A stretch of 64,000 nucleotides of DNA from an uncultured Stenotrophomonas sp. Its GTDB lineage: Bacteria > Pseudomonadota > Gammaproteobacteria > Xanthomonadales > Xanthomonadaceae. Below, one piece after another: positions 16,657-28,464 of this stretch; the stretch's first letter is position 1, and each line of letters starts with the position of its first letter. The notes under the pieces were generated by a model. The model saw only the letters and a program-made list of their open reading frames with translations, was not told where the DNA came from and did not search any database. A program made the position numbers and the translations under genes. The stretch covers positions 62,001 through 126,000 of the forward strand of contig CAJYNG010000020.1 of assembly GCA_913775725.1 (NCBI GenBank). The letters are read 5' to 3'.

Positions 16657-19600
16657 ATGGGAATGAAGCATTCAACACGTACGCATGGCCAGGACGCATT
16701 GTCGCTGGCCATCGCGCTGGCCTTGGCCGCCGCCGTCATTCCGGCTGGCGCCGCCGCGCAGCAGGCCGCTTCCACCGGCGCGCAGGAAGCCACCAACCTG
16801 GACAGCGTCCAGGTCACCGGCTACCGCTACGCCATTGAAAAGAGCCTTGAGCAGAAGCGCGACGCCAACGCCGTGGTCGAAGTGATCACCGCCGAAGACG
16901 TCGGCAAGTTCCCCGACAAGAACGTGGCCGACGCACTGCAGCGCGTGCCCGGCGTGGTCATCACCCGCAGTGGCGGCGAAGGCAAGACCGTCAGCGTGCG
17001 CGGCCTGGCACCCGACCTGACCCTGACCCAGTTGAACGGCAACTACGTCGCCACGTCGGAAACCAACGACGAAGCGACCCGTTCGTTCAACTACACCCTG
17101 CTGCCGTCGAACATGCTGTCCAGTGCGGAGCTGTTCAAGTCGCCGGAAGCACGCATCGACGAAGGCGGCATCGGCGGCACGGTGATTCTGCACACCCGTC
17201 GTCCGCTCGACATGGAGTCCAACTCGGGCTTCGTCACGCTTGAGGGCACCTCCTCCGATACCCACCACGATATCGACCCGCAGGCCTCGGCCCTGTATTC
17301 GTGGCACAGCAAGGACGAGCGTTTCGGCGTGCTGATCGGCGTGACGCAGCAGAAGCGCACCACCCGTACCATGGAAGCCAGCACCGAGGACTACCAGTGG
17401 TATGGCGCCGGCAAGGCGCGCGATGCCTTTGGCAACGTGCAGGCGCAGGATGGCATCCACTACTGGTGGGGCAAGTCCGGTTTCAACAACCAGACCGGCG
17501 GCAACTACAGCGATTTCTTCATGCCGACGTCGGTCAACTTCGCGGTGAAGGAAGAAAAGCGCGAGCGCAAGGGCGGCCAGCTGACCTTCCAGTTCAAGCC
17601 GGTCGACAACGTCACGATGACGGCCAACTACTTCCGCTTCGAACTGCAGGGTGATTACACCCAGAACATGCTGAAGATTCCGGAATGGAGCATGGCCCGC
17701 TTCAACGGCGACGGAAACTGGGCCGGTGGCCGCCTGCTCAACGGCCTGGATTTCGACCCCAGCGGCAACACCGTTACCGGCGCCCAGTTCGAAAAGCTGG
17801 CGGGGAAAACCTACTACTGCAGCGAAGACCAGGCCAAGGCCGCCGGCCTCAAGCCCGGCGGCTGGGGCCCGGACGACTGCACGGTTCCGACGCCGCAGCT
17901 GACCGGTGGCTACAGCAAGGAAAAAGCGCTGTCGCAGACCGCTGACCTGACCATCGACTGGGACATCAGCCCGCTGTGGAAGGCATCGTTCACCGGCGGC
18001 CGCACCTGGTCCGAAGGTGGTCCGTCGATGAACTTCCGGATGTCGGCCAAGCCGCGCCGCAAGGTCGGCAACGATTACCTGTCGGGCAATCTTTACAGCG
18101 CCTGGGACCTGACCGGCACGCCCTCGGCTACCTTCTCGCCCGACCTGCAGCAGCAGCTGATGAACGGCATCGCCGAAGTCGATACCGGCTCGACCGATTC
18201 GTCGTGGAAGCGTACCGAGGTCAAGCAGAACTACTTCCAGGCCGACGTCACCAAGCTGTTTGAATCGGGCTGGCTGGACTCGATCCAGTTCGGTGCCAAG
18301 TACCGCGATGGCAAGGTCCACCGCAACACCGGCAACACCTACTGGACCTGCCAGGGCCGCGATCCCGCCGACTACAAGGACGGCCGCTACCAGGCAGGTT
18401 GCGACCCCACTGCCGGCGACGCGCAGCCCGGCTTCTTCCTGTCCAATCCGATCAGCAACATTGCAGGCGGCTTCAATGCCAACGTATTCCCGGGCATCAA
18501 CTACCCTGCGTACATCGACTATCTGAACAAGACCTACGGTGGTTCGCACAACCGTACCGAAGAAGACTTCGTCTACAACGTCAACGAGAAGATCTACTCG
18601 GGCTACTTCCAGGCCAACTTCCGCACCGAGCGCCTGCGCGGCAACGTCGGCGTGCGCGTGGTGCGCACCAAGCAGTTCGCGCAGTCCTCCGACTCGATCG
18701 AGAAGTTCAACGACTACTTCCTGGACAACGCGTCCGGTGCGCCGATGGCGTGCACCGATCCAGCCGCTGCGGCCTACCCGACCTACAGCTGCGAGAGCGG
18801 CTTCGTGCGCCTGCCGTACGACCTGGCGCAGAGCAAGACCTACAGCCTGATCGGCGTGGATCGCACCTACACCGACGTGCTGCCGAGTTTCAATATCGCC
18901 TGGGACATCACCGATACGCTGGTGCTGCGTGGCGCCGCATCGAAGGTGATCGCCCGCCCCGGCTACACCGACATCGCAGCACCGGGCGCACTGAGCTATT
19001 ACAGCGAAGAGTACGTCAATGATCGCCGCGTTGCCGGTGGCGCATCGACCGCAGGCTGGGTGGGCCAGGGCAGCAACAAGCAGCTGGAACCGTTCAAGGC
19101 CACCCAGTTCGACCTGGGCCTGGAGTGGTACTTCCAGCCGGGCGCAGTCGCCGGCGTCGGCCTGTTCCGCAAGAACGTGGACAACTTCACTCTGCCGGTG
19201 GTGCGCGACACGCCGATGGTCATCAACGGTGAAGCGGTGAACGTGCAGCGCTATGAGACCCAGGCCAATGGCCGCGATGGTGTGTCGCAGGGCGTCGAGC
19301 TGTATGGCCAGTACACCTTCGATTTCGGCTTCGGCGTGCAGGCCAACTACACCTACAACGACACCAACCTGGCCTCGATTGTTCTGGACGGCCAGGAAAT
19401 CGGCTCCTCGCCGCTGGTCGGCAGCGCCAAGAACCAGGCCAACGTCACGGTGTTCTACGAGAACGAGAAGTTCCTCGCGCGCGCCTCGTTCAACCGTCGC
19501 GGCCAGGTGGTCGGTGGGCTCAACAATGGCCTCACCGTCTACACCGAGCCGTATGACCAGCTGGACCTGAACGTGGCCTACAACCTGACCCCGGACTGGA

Positions 19601-19734
19601 CCCTGACCGCCTCGGTGATCAATGCCACCAAGTCCGAGCAGCGCGTGCACCTGGGCAATGACACCAAGGCCCGTCTCGTCTCCAACACCTACGCAGGCCG
19701 CCAGCTGTACTTCGGCGCGACCTGGAAGTTCTGA
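16657..19734 (+). CDS. TonB-dependent receptor, Xanthomonas/Caulobacter type (carbohydrate uptake)
   Basis: Outer-membrane energy-coupled receptor of 1025 residues. A signal peptide covers about 1-34 (IALALAAAVIPAGAAA). The plug domain follows, with the TonB-box-like region NLDSVQVTGYR and FPDKNVADALQRVPGV, then a 22-strand-type barrel ending in an aromatic residue (YFGATWKF). Length and plug sequence fit the subfamily that is expanded in Xanthomonas and Caulobacter and often takes up glycans. The strong GGAGAG before the ATG at 16657 sets the start (an ATG at 16663 is also possible). Divergent from the GH92 gene with shared operator-like sites, so the likely cargo is a mannose-containing glycan; that is inference. 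Confidence 0.92.
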   Translation: MGMKHSTRTHGQDALSLAIALALAAAVIPAGAAAQQAASTGAQEATNLDSVQVTGYRYAIEKSLEQKRDANAVVEVITAEDVGKFPDKNVADALQRVPGVVITRSGGEGKTVSVRGLAPDLTLTQLNGNYVATSETNDEATRSFNYTLLPSNMLSSAELFKSPEARIDEGGIGGTVILHTRRPLDMESNSGFVTLEGTSSDTHHDIDPQASALYSWHSKDERFGVLIGVTQQKRTTRTMEASTEDYQWYGAGKARDAFGNVQAQDGIHYWWGKSGFNNQTGGNYSDFFMPTSVNFAVKEEKRERKGGQLTFQFKPVDNVTMTANYFRFELQGDYTQNMLKIPEWSMARFNGDGNWAGGRLLNGLDFDPSGNTVTGAQFEKLAGKTYYCSEDQAKAAGLKPGGWGPDDCTVPTPQLTGGYSKEKALSQTADLTIDWDISPLWKASFTGGRTWSEGGPSMNFRMSAKPRRKVGNDYLSGNLYSAWDLTGTPSATFSPDLQQQLMNGIAEVDTGSTDSSWKRTEVKQNYFQADVTKLFESGWLDSIQFGAKYRDGKVHRNTGNTYWTCQGRDPADYKDGRYQAGCDPTAGDAQPGFFLSNPISNIAGGFNANVFPGINYPAYIDYLNKTYGGSHNRTEEDFVYNVNEKIYSGYFQANFRTERLRGNVGVRVVRTKQFAQSSDSIEKFNDYFLDNASGAPMACTDPAAAAYPTYSCESGFVRLPYDLAQSKTYSLIGVDRTYTDVLPSFNIAWDITDTLVLRGAASKVIARPGYTDIAAPGALSYYSEEYVNDRRVAGGASTAGWVGQGSNKQLEPFKATQFDLGLEWYFQPGAVAGVGLFRKNVDNFTLPVVRDTPMVINGEAVNVQRYETQANGRDGVSQGVELYGQYTFDFGFGVQANYTYNDTNLASIVLDGQEIGSSPLVGSAKNQANVTVFYENEKFLARASFNRRGQVVGGLNNGLTVYTEPYDQLDLNVAYNLTPDWTLTASVINATKSEQRVHLGNDTKARLVSNTYAGRQLYFGATWKF

Positions 19735-19742
19735 AGCACCAC

Positions 19743-19772
19743 GGGTTGCGCGGGTTCGCCCGGCGCAACCCA
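19743..19772 (+). terminator. Hairpin after receptor gene
   Basis: GGGTTGCGC and GCGCAACCC arms enclose GGGTTCGCCCG, a few bases after the receptor stop codon. A probable terminator, although no strong T-run follows. Confidence 0.55.
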
Positions 19773-19881
19773 CGCCCTGCTCCGGCGGGGACGTTCCTCC
19801 ACGGCAGCCACGCTGGTACAGGTGGCTGTCGTTTTTACTGGTGCGTGCTCATTGGTGCGTCGTCATTCAGTCCAGCGCTTG

Positions 19882-19902
19882 ACCCTGCCATCGTTGGAAG
19901 GT
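19882..19902 (+). promoter_or_regulatory. CueR-type box in front of the copper chaperone gene
   Basis: Dyad ACCCTGCC-N5-GGAAGGT, overlapping a TTGACC -35 element at 19879-19884. This is the arrangement of MerR-family copper promoters, in which the activator binds an over-long spacer. It lies about 40 bases before the chaperone ATG, and a matching box precedes copA. Confidence 0.8.
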
Positions 19903-19942
19903 GCACACTGGCCCCACCCCAAGAGCACCGAAGGAGCTACAG

Positions 19943-20137
19943 ATGGAATTCCATGTCGACGGCATGACCTGCGGTGGTTGCGCGCGCAGCGTGACCCGCG
20001 CGATCCAGCAGATCGATCCGAACGCAAGCGTGGTTGCCGACCCGCCGACCGGCCTGGTCAAGGTGCAGACCACCGCGTCGCAGGAACAGGTGTTCGCCGC
20101 GGTGAACGATGCAGGCTTCCCGCCCCGCACTGCCTGA
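19943..20137 (+). CDS. copZ: Heavy-metal-associated (CopZ-like) copper chaperone
   Basis: Small cytoplasmic HMA-domain protein of 64 residues. The metal-binding motif MTCGGC has cysteines at 10 and 13, and the ferredoxin-like fold ends with a typical FPPR loop. It probably carries Cu(I) to the CopA ATPase encoded nearby. The ATG at 19943 follows AAGGAG; a 14-residue upstream extension is not needed. A CueR-type box lies in the promoter, and a strong terminator follows at 20162. The name copZ reflects family resemblance and context. Confidence 0.88.
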   Translation: MEFHVDGMTCGGCARSVTRAIQQIDPNASVVADPPTGLVKVQTTASQEQVFAAVNDAGFPPRTA

Positions 20138-20161
20138 TTCCCTGCACCGCATCCACAACGA

Positions 20162-20197
20162 AACCCGCCAGGTGCGACGGCACCGGGCGGGTTTTTT
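20162..20197 (+). terminator. Rho-independent terminator of chaperone gene
   Basis: AACCCGCC pairs with GGGCGGGTT across a loop that itself contains GGTGCGACGGCACC, followed by six T residues. It lies between the convergent chaperone and cueR genes. Confidence 0.85.
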
Positions 20198-20216
20198 CAT
20201 GCCTGCGTTGTCGTGC

Positions 20217-20672
20217 TCAATGCCTGCGCGCGCGCCGCCGCACCGCGCCGCTCTTCGGCGTTTCGTCCGGCACCTGCGTCTCTTCGTCTTCGCCCAACCG
20301 CTGCAGGATCGGGCACTCCGGGCGCTCGTCGCCCGCGCAGCAGCTGATCAGCGATTTCAGCGTGTCCGCCATCTGCCGCATGTGCTCGATGCGTTGCTCC
20401 AGATCGGCGATGTGCTGCTCGGCCAGGTGCTTGACGTCGGCGCTGTGCCGCGAGGTGTCGTTCCAGAGGCCGAGCAGATCGGTGATCTCGGCCACCTGGA
20501 AGCCCAGATCGCGCGCGCGGCGAATGAAACGCAGGCGGTGGATGTCCGCCTGCGAATAGGCCCGGTAGCCCGACTCGGTTCTATCAGCGGCGGGAATCAG
20601 GCCGATCTGCTCGTAGTAGCGGATCATCTTCGCCGACACGCTGGAGGCCTTGGCAGCTTCACCGATGTTCAT
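20217..20672 (-). CDS. cueR: CueR, MerR-family Cu(I)-responsive activator
   Basis: MerR-family regulator of 151 residues. The N-terminal winged helix begins MNIGEAAKASSVSAKMIRYY. A long dimerisation helix runs to about 110. The Cu(I)-binding loop has cysteines at 112 and 120 (CAGDERPEC), the same positions as in E. coli CueR, with an extra cysteine at 111. The tail is unusually basic (RRRARRH). The ATG at 20672 lies 11 bases after the copA stop, so copA and cueR are one transcript. Its likely targets are the two dyads at 19882 and 23227. Confidence 0.92.
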   Translation of the reverse strand: MNIGEAAKASSVSAKMIRYYEQIGLIPAADRTESGYRAYSQADIHRLRFIRRARDLGFQVAEITDLLGLWNDTSRHSADVKHLAEQHIADLEQRIEHMRQMADTLKSLISCCAGDERPECPILQRLGEDEETQVPDETPKSGAVRRRARRH

Positions 20673-20683
20673 GCGGATCTCCT

Positions 20684-23185
<2,502 letters not shown>

Positions 23186-23226
23186 GATCGGATTCCCGGG
23201 GTTCCTTCTGGATGCGGACAGGCTAA

Positions 23227-23247
23227 ACCTTGCCATCGTGGGAAGGT
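23227..23247 (-). promoter_or_regulatory. CueR-type box in front of copA
   Basis: On the minus strand: TTGACC as -35 overlapping the dyad ACCTTCCC-N5-GGCAAGGT, then TTTAGCCT as a possible -10 after a long spacer. It closely resembles the box at 19882-19902, indicating that both copper units answer to CueR. Confidence 0.8.
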
Positions 23248-23272
23248 CAAATCCAGCCGTCACGTCCAACCG

Positions 23273-23299
23273 GTAGCGCCGGGCCATGCCCGGCGTACC
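23273..23299 (+). repeat. GTAG-headed REP between copA and receptor gene
   Basis: GGTAGCGCCGGGCCATGCCC then GGCGTACC: a short palindrome around CATG with a GTAG head. Confidence 0.65.
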
Positions 23300-23313
23300 G
23301 CCCGCAATCCGCC

Positions 23314-26271
23314 TCAGAAGGTGAACACGTACTCCAATGCGAACTCGCGGCCGACCGCGCCCAGCAACCGGGTCGGGGCGAAATCGTAGTCCAGCTTGTA
23401 CGGGTCCTTGTGGTTCCAGCTGGCCGAATTGAACGCGTTGTTGACGTAGACATTGACCTTGGCGTGCTCGGTCAACTGGTAGCCCACGTTGAAGTTCCAG
23501 GTGATGAACGGCCCGACCCTGCCGAAATAGCGGGCGGTCTGCTGACCTGCATTCGGGTTCGGGTTGGGCGAGCCATCCGGACGCGTCGCCGGCTCCAGGC
23601 AGTTCAGTGACGGACTGTCACTGGGCACGTAGCCATCGGCGAACGGCAGGCAGCCGCCGGGGTTGTCCAGGCGGTCGGTGCCCCAGTGGTAGCGCACGCC
23701 CGGCACCGAACCGATGCGGTCGGCGTAGACATTGGCGTTCCAGTTGCCGCGCTGCCAGGCCAGGCTCGCGCGCAGCTTGCTGCGCAGGTCGCGGTCACGG
23801 CGCTCCGGATTCGGGTCGTTGGCGTAGCGCTGTTCCTTGGTGGAGATCTGGTTGGTGTAATTCACACCCAGCTGGAAGCTGCCCCACTGGGCGGTCTCCA
23901 GTCGGTAGCGGGCGGTCAGGTCGATGCCGCGCACCTCGCGGCTGGCGAGGTTGAACGGGCCGCGCTCGATCGATACCAGGCGGCCGTTGCTGTCACGGTT
24001 CACGCGGGCCAGGATGCCGGCGCAGTACTCGCCACCGGCCGGGTTGGCCCATGGCGTACCGTCCATGTTCTTGCCGGTCAGGCAGCCCGCTTCGCTGGCC
24101 AGCACCTCATCGGCGCCGACGTCGACGATCATGTCTTCCAGCTTGATCGCCCAGTAGTCGGCACTGACCGACAGGTTCGGCATCACATCCCAGACGAAAC
24201 CAACCGTCCACGAATCACCGGTTTCCGAGCGCAGCAGCGGCGTGCCGCGCCGGTTCACGTCGAAGGTGTACCAGACGTCGGTATTGCCCACGCCGCAATT
24301 GTTGACCAGGTAGGCACCGCTCTGGATGCAGCGCAGGCGGTCATAGGTCTGCACTTCGGAGCTGCTCGGCTGGCCCAGCAGGTAGTGCATGTCCGGCGCA
24401 TGGAAGCTGGTGGCGTACGAGCCACGCACCAGCAGCGATTCGACCGGGCGCCATTCCAGGCCGACGTTCCAGGTGGTTTCCTTCTGGCTGCCGATGTCCA
24501 GTGCTTCGCTGCTGTCGTCGGCCTTGTAGTTGCCATAGCGGTCATAGCGCGCGGCCGCGGTGGCGGTCACGCTCTCCAGCAGCGGAATCTTGAACTCGAC
24601 GCCCGCTGAATAGCGGGTGCGCTCGCCGCCACCGCGATCGACGTTCTGCAGGTCGAAGTCGATGCCAGCGCGCGGGTCCGGACTGAGGTGATAGCCCTGC
24701 TGCGCGACTTCGGCCACGGCGGCGAACGAGATCGGACCGGCCCAGCCCTGGAACAGTTCGCCGGTGATATCCGCCGAGGCCTGGTTGACCCAGGACGTTG
24801 CGCGATTCTTCGCGACGGTGCCCATCTGCCAGTACTGGTCCGGCGTCAGCGGGTTCCACCAGCGCGATTCGTTCAGTGCATAGATCGCCTCGCCGTCGGC
24901 GGTGGTGCCCAGTTTCGGACCCAGGAAGTAGTCATACGACTTCTGCTTGTCGACCACGTTCTGCCGCTCTTCCACGCGGTAGTAGGAACGCCCCACTGTG
25001 GCGCTCCAGTCGAAGCGGTCGGCAAGACGCCCACGCAGGCCCGCGCTCCAGTCCCAGGAGAGTTCGCGGTTGGTGTTGCGCAGCGTATCCAGGCCGCCAA
25101 CCTCGTTCGGGGTGAACTGGCGCACGCCAAGGATCGGTCGGTTGCGGTTGGCGTCCCAGTAGTAGCCGTTGTCATCGTCGATCAGCGACACGCTGGGCGG
25201 ATTGGTGCCCCAGATCGCTTCGGAGCGGAACACCGCCAGGTTGGTCCAGGCCTGCAGGTCGTTGCTGAAGTCGAAGGTGGCATACAGGTTGCCGGACACG
25301 TTCTCGGCACCGCCGGTGAGCAGCCAGTTGGCGTAGTCGGCACTCATGCCGCACAGGCGACCGGTATTGGTGATGGTATTGGCGGCGTAGTTGTAGACCA
25401 GGCGATCAGCGGTGTAGTACTCGCCGTTGAACTTCTCGCAGGTGCCCGCCGGCGGCGCCAGGCGCTGGCCGGTGGTCGGATCGATCAGCGCCAGGCCTGC
25501 GGTGGGACGGAAGCCGACCTTGCGCTGCTCCATGTTCCAGGACGCGTATGGTGCATCATCGGCGTCGTCCATCTGCGGGCGATCACGCCCGAACAGCGGA
25601 TCACGCTTGGTGTACTGCAGCGCGTAGGTCACGCTCCAGTTGTCGCCGGTCTTGCCGCCGGCCCAGGACAGGTCCCAGGTATCGCGCCCGCCTTCGGTGG
25701 AGGTACCGCCACGCACGCGCACTTCGTCGCCGTCGTAGTTGGTTTTCAGGATGACGTTGACCACGCCGGCAATCGCATCCGAACCATAGATGGCCGAGGC
25801 ACCACCGGTCAGCACCTCGATGCGCTCCACCGCCGCAGCCGGAATGTTGCCGTAGTTGGAGAAGTTGGTTTCACCGCCATACGGCAGCGGGTAGTCGGCC
25901 ACGCGACGGCCGTTGACCAGCAGCAGCGAGCGGTTCGGGCCCATCCCGCGCAGGTTCAGGCCGCTGGCATTGGGCGTATGCGAGCCCCACTGCGAAGCGG
26001 CTTCAACAGTGCCGGTCGCTTCGGTGAGGGTCTTCAGCGCGTCGTACACGCTGACAAAGCCTTCTTTCTGGATCTGCGCAGCGGTGATCACGTTGACCGG
26101 TGCCGGGCCTTCGACGGCGGCGCGCTTGATGCGTGAACCGGTGACGGTGACTGCGTCGAGATCCTGGGTGGACGAATTGGCAGCTTCCTGTGCACTGGCA
26201 GCCAGCGGCAAGAGGGCGAGGATCAGGGCCTGGGACAGCAGGTGACGGCGCTTGCGAACGGACTGAGCCAT
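23314..26271 (-). CDS. TonB-dependent receptor (second)
   Basis: Outer-membrane receptor of 985 residues. The signal peptide is about 1-28 ([13 protein letters not shown]). A plug domain follows with a TonB-box-like segment [15 protein letters not shown], then [22 protein letters not shown] and [22 protein letters not shown] long barrel ends in FALEYVFTF, with the terminal Phe needed for assembly. It differs from the other receptor in this window and resembles the group with a long plug-to-barrel region and several cysteine-containing loops. Two palindromes of the shared operator family lie upstream (26342 and 26378), tying it to the glucokinase-asparaginase-cutC unit. The substrate is probably a glycan or glycopeptide, by inference. 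Confidence 0.9.
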   Translation of the reverse strand: MAQSVRKRRHLLSQALILALLPLAASAQEAANSSTQDLDAVTVTGSRIKRAAVEGPAPVNVITAAQIQKEGFVSVYDALKTLTEATGTVEAASQWGSHTPNASGLNLRGMGPNRSLLLVNGRRVADYPLPYGGETNFSNYGNIPAAAVERIEVLTGGASAIYGSDAIAGVVNVILKTNYDGDEVRVRGGTSTEGGRDTWDLSWAGGKTGDNWSVTYALQYTKRDPLFGRDRPQMDDADDAPYASWNMEQRKVGFRPTAGLALIDPTTGQRLAPPAGTCEKFNGEYYTADRLVYNYAANTITNTGRLCGMSADYANWLLTGGAENVSGNLYATFDFSNDLQAWTNLAVFRSEAIWGTNPPSVSLIDDDNGYYWDANRNRPILGVRQFTPNEVGGLDTLRNTNRELSWDWSAGLRGRLADRFDWSATVGRSYYRVEERQNVVDKQKSYDYFLGPKLGTTADGEAIYALNESRWWNPLTPDQYWQMGTVAKNRATSWVNQASADITGELFQGWAGPISFAAVAEVAQQGYHLSPDPRAGIDFDLQNVDRGGGERTRYSAGVEFKIPLLESVTATAAARYDRYGNYKADDSSEALDIGSQKETTWNVGLEWRPVESLLVRGSYATSFHAPDMHYLLGQPSSSEVQTYDRLRCIQSGAYLVNNCGVGNTDVWYTFDVNRRGTPLLRSETGDSWTVGFVWDVMPNLSVSADYWAIKLEDMIVDVGADEVLASEAGCLTGKNMDGTPWANPAGGEYCAGILARVNRDSNGRLVSIERGPFNLASREVRGIDLTARYRLETAQWGSFQLGVNYTNQISTKEQRYANDPNPERRDRDLRSKLRASLAWQRGNWNANVYADRIGSVPGVRYHWGTDRLDNPGGCLPFADGYVPSDSPSLNCLEPATRPDGSPNPNPNAGQQTARYFGRVGPFITWNFNVGYQLTEHAKVNVYVNNAFNSASWNHKDPYKLDYDFAPTRLLGAVGREFALEYVFTF

Positions 26272-26341
26272 GGGTGGTTGCTCTTCGAAAGTGTGGACGC
26301 ACGGACGGGTGGTGGCGCGGCACTACGGCTGATCCGGGCAC

Positions 26342-26356
26342 CTGGATCGGTTCAAG
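26342..26356 (-). promoter_or_regulatory. LacI-type operator (degenerate) upstream of second receptor
   Basis: CTGGATCGGTTCAAG, similar to the 16475 and 26378 sites but with a broken centre. About 75 bases before the receptor ATG. Confidence 0.5.
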
Positions 26357-26377
26357 ACCGACGCGGCGCCCTCCCCT

Positions 26378-26391
26378 GTGGATCGATCCAA
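26378..26391 (-). promoter_or_regulatory. LacI-type operator upstream of second receptor
   Basis: GTGGATCGATCCAA, whose inner twelve bases TGGATCGATCCA are a perfect palindrome. About 110 bases before the receptor start. Together with the 26342 site it gives the spaced pair common for LacI-family repression. Confidence 0.65.
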
Positions 26392-26596
26392 ACTAAAGCA
26401 CAGCTGAACCACGCCCGGCATGCGGCAACGCAGCAACACCCGAGGGAATGCTGCTATCGGCTGCCGGCATCCAGAACAATCAAAGGGTTGCGAAACATCG
26501 CTGAGAGAAAGGCGCACACGTCAATGACACGATCGCGACAATCGCGCGCGGAACGGATTTGTCCGCGTAGTCGCGTGCGGCCGGCAGCGGATCGTT

Positions 26597-26666
26597 GTAG
26601 AGCCGAGCCTGCGCTCGGCTACTGTCGTTCGCCGCGAAAAGCAGCCGAGCGTGGGCTCGGCTCTAC
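26597..26666. repeat. Inverted pair of GTAG REPs
   Basis: GTAGAGCCGAGCCTGCGCTC then GGCTAC (26597-26622), and the opposing CAGCCGAGCGTGGGCTCGGC then TCTAC (26642-26666). The two units could fold on each other. They lie at the 3' end of the cutC gene and may end that transcript. Confidence 0.7.
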
Positions 26667-26680
26667 AGAGAAGAAACGGG

Positions 26681-27418
26681 TCACCTTGCGCCGTCCAGCG
26701 CCTGCCGCAGCGCGGCCACGGTCGCGGTGCTGGTCTGGCTCCAGTCCGGATCCAGTCCGCGCAGGGCTGGGTTCTGGGACTGCATGGCCGAGCGCCGCAG
26801 GCCTTTCGCCGAGGCGTGCAGTTCAGTACAACCGCTCCGTCGTGCCACGGCGGCGATATTGGCCGGGCCCAGCCCGGCGCCGGCCATCACATTGATGCGC
26901 CCCGCCGCCTGGGTAACCAGTCCCGCCAGCACATCGACACCGGCCTCGGCGCTGACCTGGCCGCCCGAGGTCAGCACGCGCTGGCAACCCAGCCCGATCA
27001 CCTGCTCCAGTGCCGCCGGCAGATCGCGGGCGGCGTCGAAGGCGCGATGGAAGGTCACCTGCAACGGCCCGGCGGCCTGCACCAGTTCACGGCACAACGC
27101 CACGTCAACGCCGCCCTGCACGTCCAGTGCGCCGATCACCACGCCATCGCAGCCCAGCGCGCGGCACTGCGCGATGTCACGCAGCATCAGTTCGGTTTCC
27201 AGCGCGTCGTAGTGGAAGTCGCCCGGGCGTGGCCGCACCAGCACGAACAGCGGAATCGACAGGCGTTCGCGGGCGACCGCGATGCTGGCGAACGACGGCG
27301 TGGTGCCACCCTCGGCCAGGTTGTCGAACAGCTCGATGCGGTCGGCGCCGCCGGCTTGCGCGGCCAACGCCGAGGCCAGCGAGTTGCTGGCGATCTCCAG
27401 GGTGCGCCGCGTGCTCAC
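26681..27418 (-). CDS. cutC: CutC-family TIM-barrel protein
   Basis: Cytoplasmic protein of 245 residues with the CutC fold. Recognisable stretches are GGADRIELFDNLAEGGTTPS, FVLVRPRPGDFHYD, GVVIGALD and TFHRAFD. The name comes from copper tolerance, but a direct copper role is doubtful and the family often sits in sugar loci. Here it is the third gene after glucokinase and glycosylasparaginase. The GTG at 27418 overlaps the asparaginase stop by four bases (GTGA) and begins the recognisable domain; the 45-residue extension in the same frame overlaps that gene and is rejected. It may act on a sugar-derived metabolite; function unproven. Confidence 0.85.
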   Translation of the reverse strand: MSTRRTLEIASNSLASALAAQAGGADRIELFDNLAEGGTTPSFASIAVARERLSIPLFVLVRPRPGDFHYDALETELMLRDIAQCRALGCDGVVIGALDVQGGVDVALCRELVQAAGPLQVTFHRAFDAARDLPAALEQVIGLGCQRVLTSGGQVSAEAGVDVLAGLVTQAAGRINVMAGAGLGPANIAAVARRSGCTELHASAKGLRRSAMQSQNPALRGLDPDWSQTSTATVAALRQALDGAR

Positions 27419-28413
27419 GCCTGCGTGCTCGTGTAGATCGACGGCGAATCGCGCAGGTCGTCCTGGCGCTGTGCATCGCACACGGCGTAGACGAAGCCGC
27501 GATGCAGCGCGTAGGCGCCCACCTCGCCCTGCTTGTTCATGGCCAGGAAGCACACCTGCAGGGTCTTGCTCGCCTCCGGCCGCTTGCGCACCACACGGTC
27601 GATGGCTTCGCGGCAGGCCTGTGCCGGCGAGCGCCCCTGGCGCATCAGCTCGACCACCAGGAACGAGGCGGCGTTGCGGATCATCTCCTCACCTACGCCC
27701 GAGGCGGTGGCCGCACCCACTTCGTTGTCGACATACAGGCCGGCACCGATGATCGGGCTGTCGCCGACCCGGCCGTGCAGCTTCCAGGCCATGCCGCTGG
27801 TGGTGCAGGCACCGGCCAGATGGCCCTTGGCATCCAGCGCCAGCATGCCGATGGTGTCGTGGTTGTCGCTGTTGCCGGGCATGCCACGGCGCTCGGCATT
27901 GATCTGCGGCTGGTACTTCTCGGTCTTCAGCCACTCGCGCCAGGCCGCTTCGGCCTGCGGCGTCAGCAGATGCTTGCGCTCGAAGCCCTGCTGCACCGCG
28001 AACTGCTGTGCGCCCTCGCCCACCAGCAGCACGTGCGGGCTGTTCTCCATCACTTTGCGGGCCACCGACACCGGATGCAGGATGTCGACCAGCGCAGCCA
28101 CCGCACCACAACGGCCATCGCCATCCATGATGCTGGCATCCAGGCTCAGCACACCATCGCGATCCGGGTTGCCGCAATGACCGACGGTGGGGTTGCACAG
28201 CTCACTCTCGGCCCAGCGTGCGCCCGCTTCTACCGCATCCAGCGCGCTGCCGCCCTGCGCCAGCACCTTCCACGCGGCCTGGTTGGCCGGCACGCCGAAG
28301 TCCCAGGTCGACACCACCTTGGCCCCACCCTGCGTGCGCGCCCACACGCCCGGCAATGCTGCGATGCCAGCGGCCAGTGCGCCGGCCTGAAGGAACTGCC
28401 TGCGATCCACCAT
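27415..28413 (-). CDS. N4-(beta-N-acetylglucosaminyl)-L-asparaginase, Tat-exported
   Basis: Ntn-hydrolase of the glycosylasparaginase family, 332 residues. It splits the GlcNAc-Asn bond left when N-glycoproteins are degraded. The N-terminus carries a twin-arginine motif, DRRQFLQ at 3-9, and a hydrophobic stretch, so it is probably exported folded. The self-cleavage site HDT, whose Thr becomes the nucleophile, is at about 182-184 in NHDTIGML. GRVGDSPIIGAGLYVDN further on is the substrate-binding loop. It lies between glucokinase and cutC in one minus-strand unit under an operator shared with the mannosidase locus. Confidence 0.9.
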   Translation of the reverse strand: MVDRRQFLQAGALAAGIAALPGVWARTQGGAKVVSTWDFGVPANQAAWKVLAQGGSALDAVEAGARWAESELCNPTVGHCGNPDRDGVLSLDASIMDGDGRCGAVAALVDILHPVSVARKVMENSPHVLLVGEGAQQFAVQQGFERKHLLTPQAEAAWREWLKTEKYQPQINAERRGMPGNSDNHDTIGMLALDAKGHLAGACTTSGMAWKLHGRVGDSPIIGAGLYVDNEVGAATASGVGEEMIRNAASFLVVELMRQGRSPAQACREAIDRVVRKRPEASKTLQVCFLAMNKQGEVGAYALHRGFVYAVCDAQRQDDLRDSPSIYTSTQA

Positions 28414-28464
28414 CTTCCCCTCCCAGTCTGCAATGTGCGGCCGGCCCGATGCCGGCCGTGCCGA

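Larger units (their letters stand above)
26272..26680. other. Intergenic region: operators and REP pair, no gene
   Basis: About 400 bases without a plausible gene. They hold two operator-like palindromes (26342-26356, 26378-26391) that serve the receptor gene and an inverted pair of GTAG REPs (26597-26666) next to the end of the cutC gene. Confidence 0.7.

Noticed and set aside
16672-19773. 1033-codon minus-strand open frame opposite the receptor gene
   Set aside because: Val/Gly/Ala-rich shadow with no domain; the plus strand encodes a clear TonB-dependent receptor.
26681-27418. CutC protein as part of the nearby copper operon
   Set aside because: It is separated from copA by the receptor gene, has no CueR box and is coupled to the asparaginase gene.
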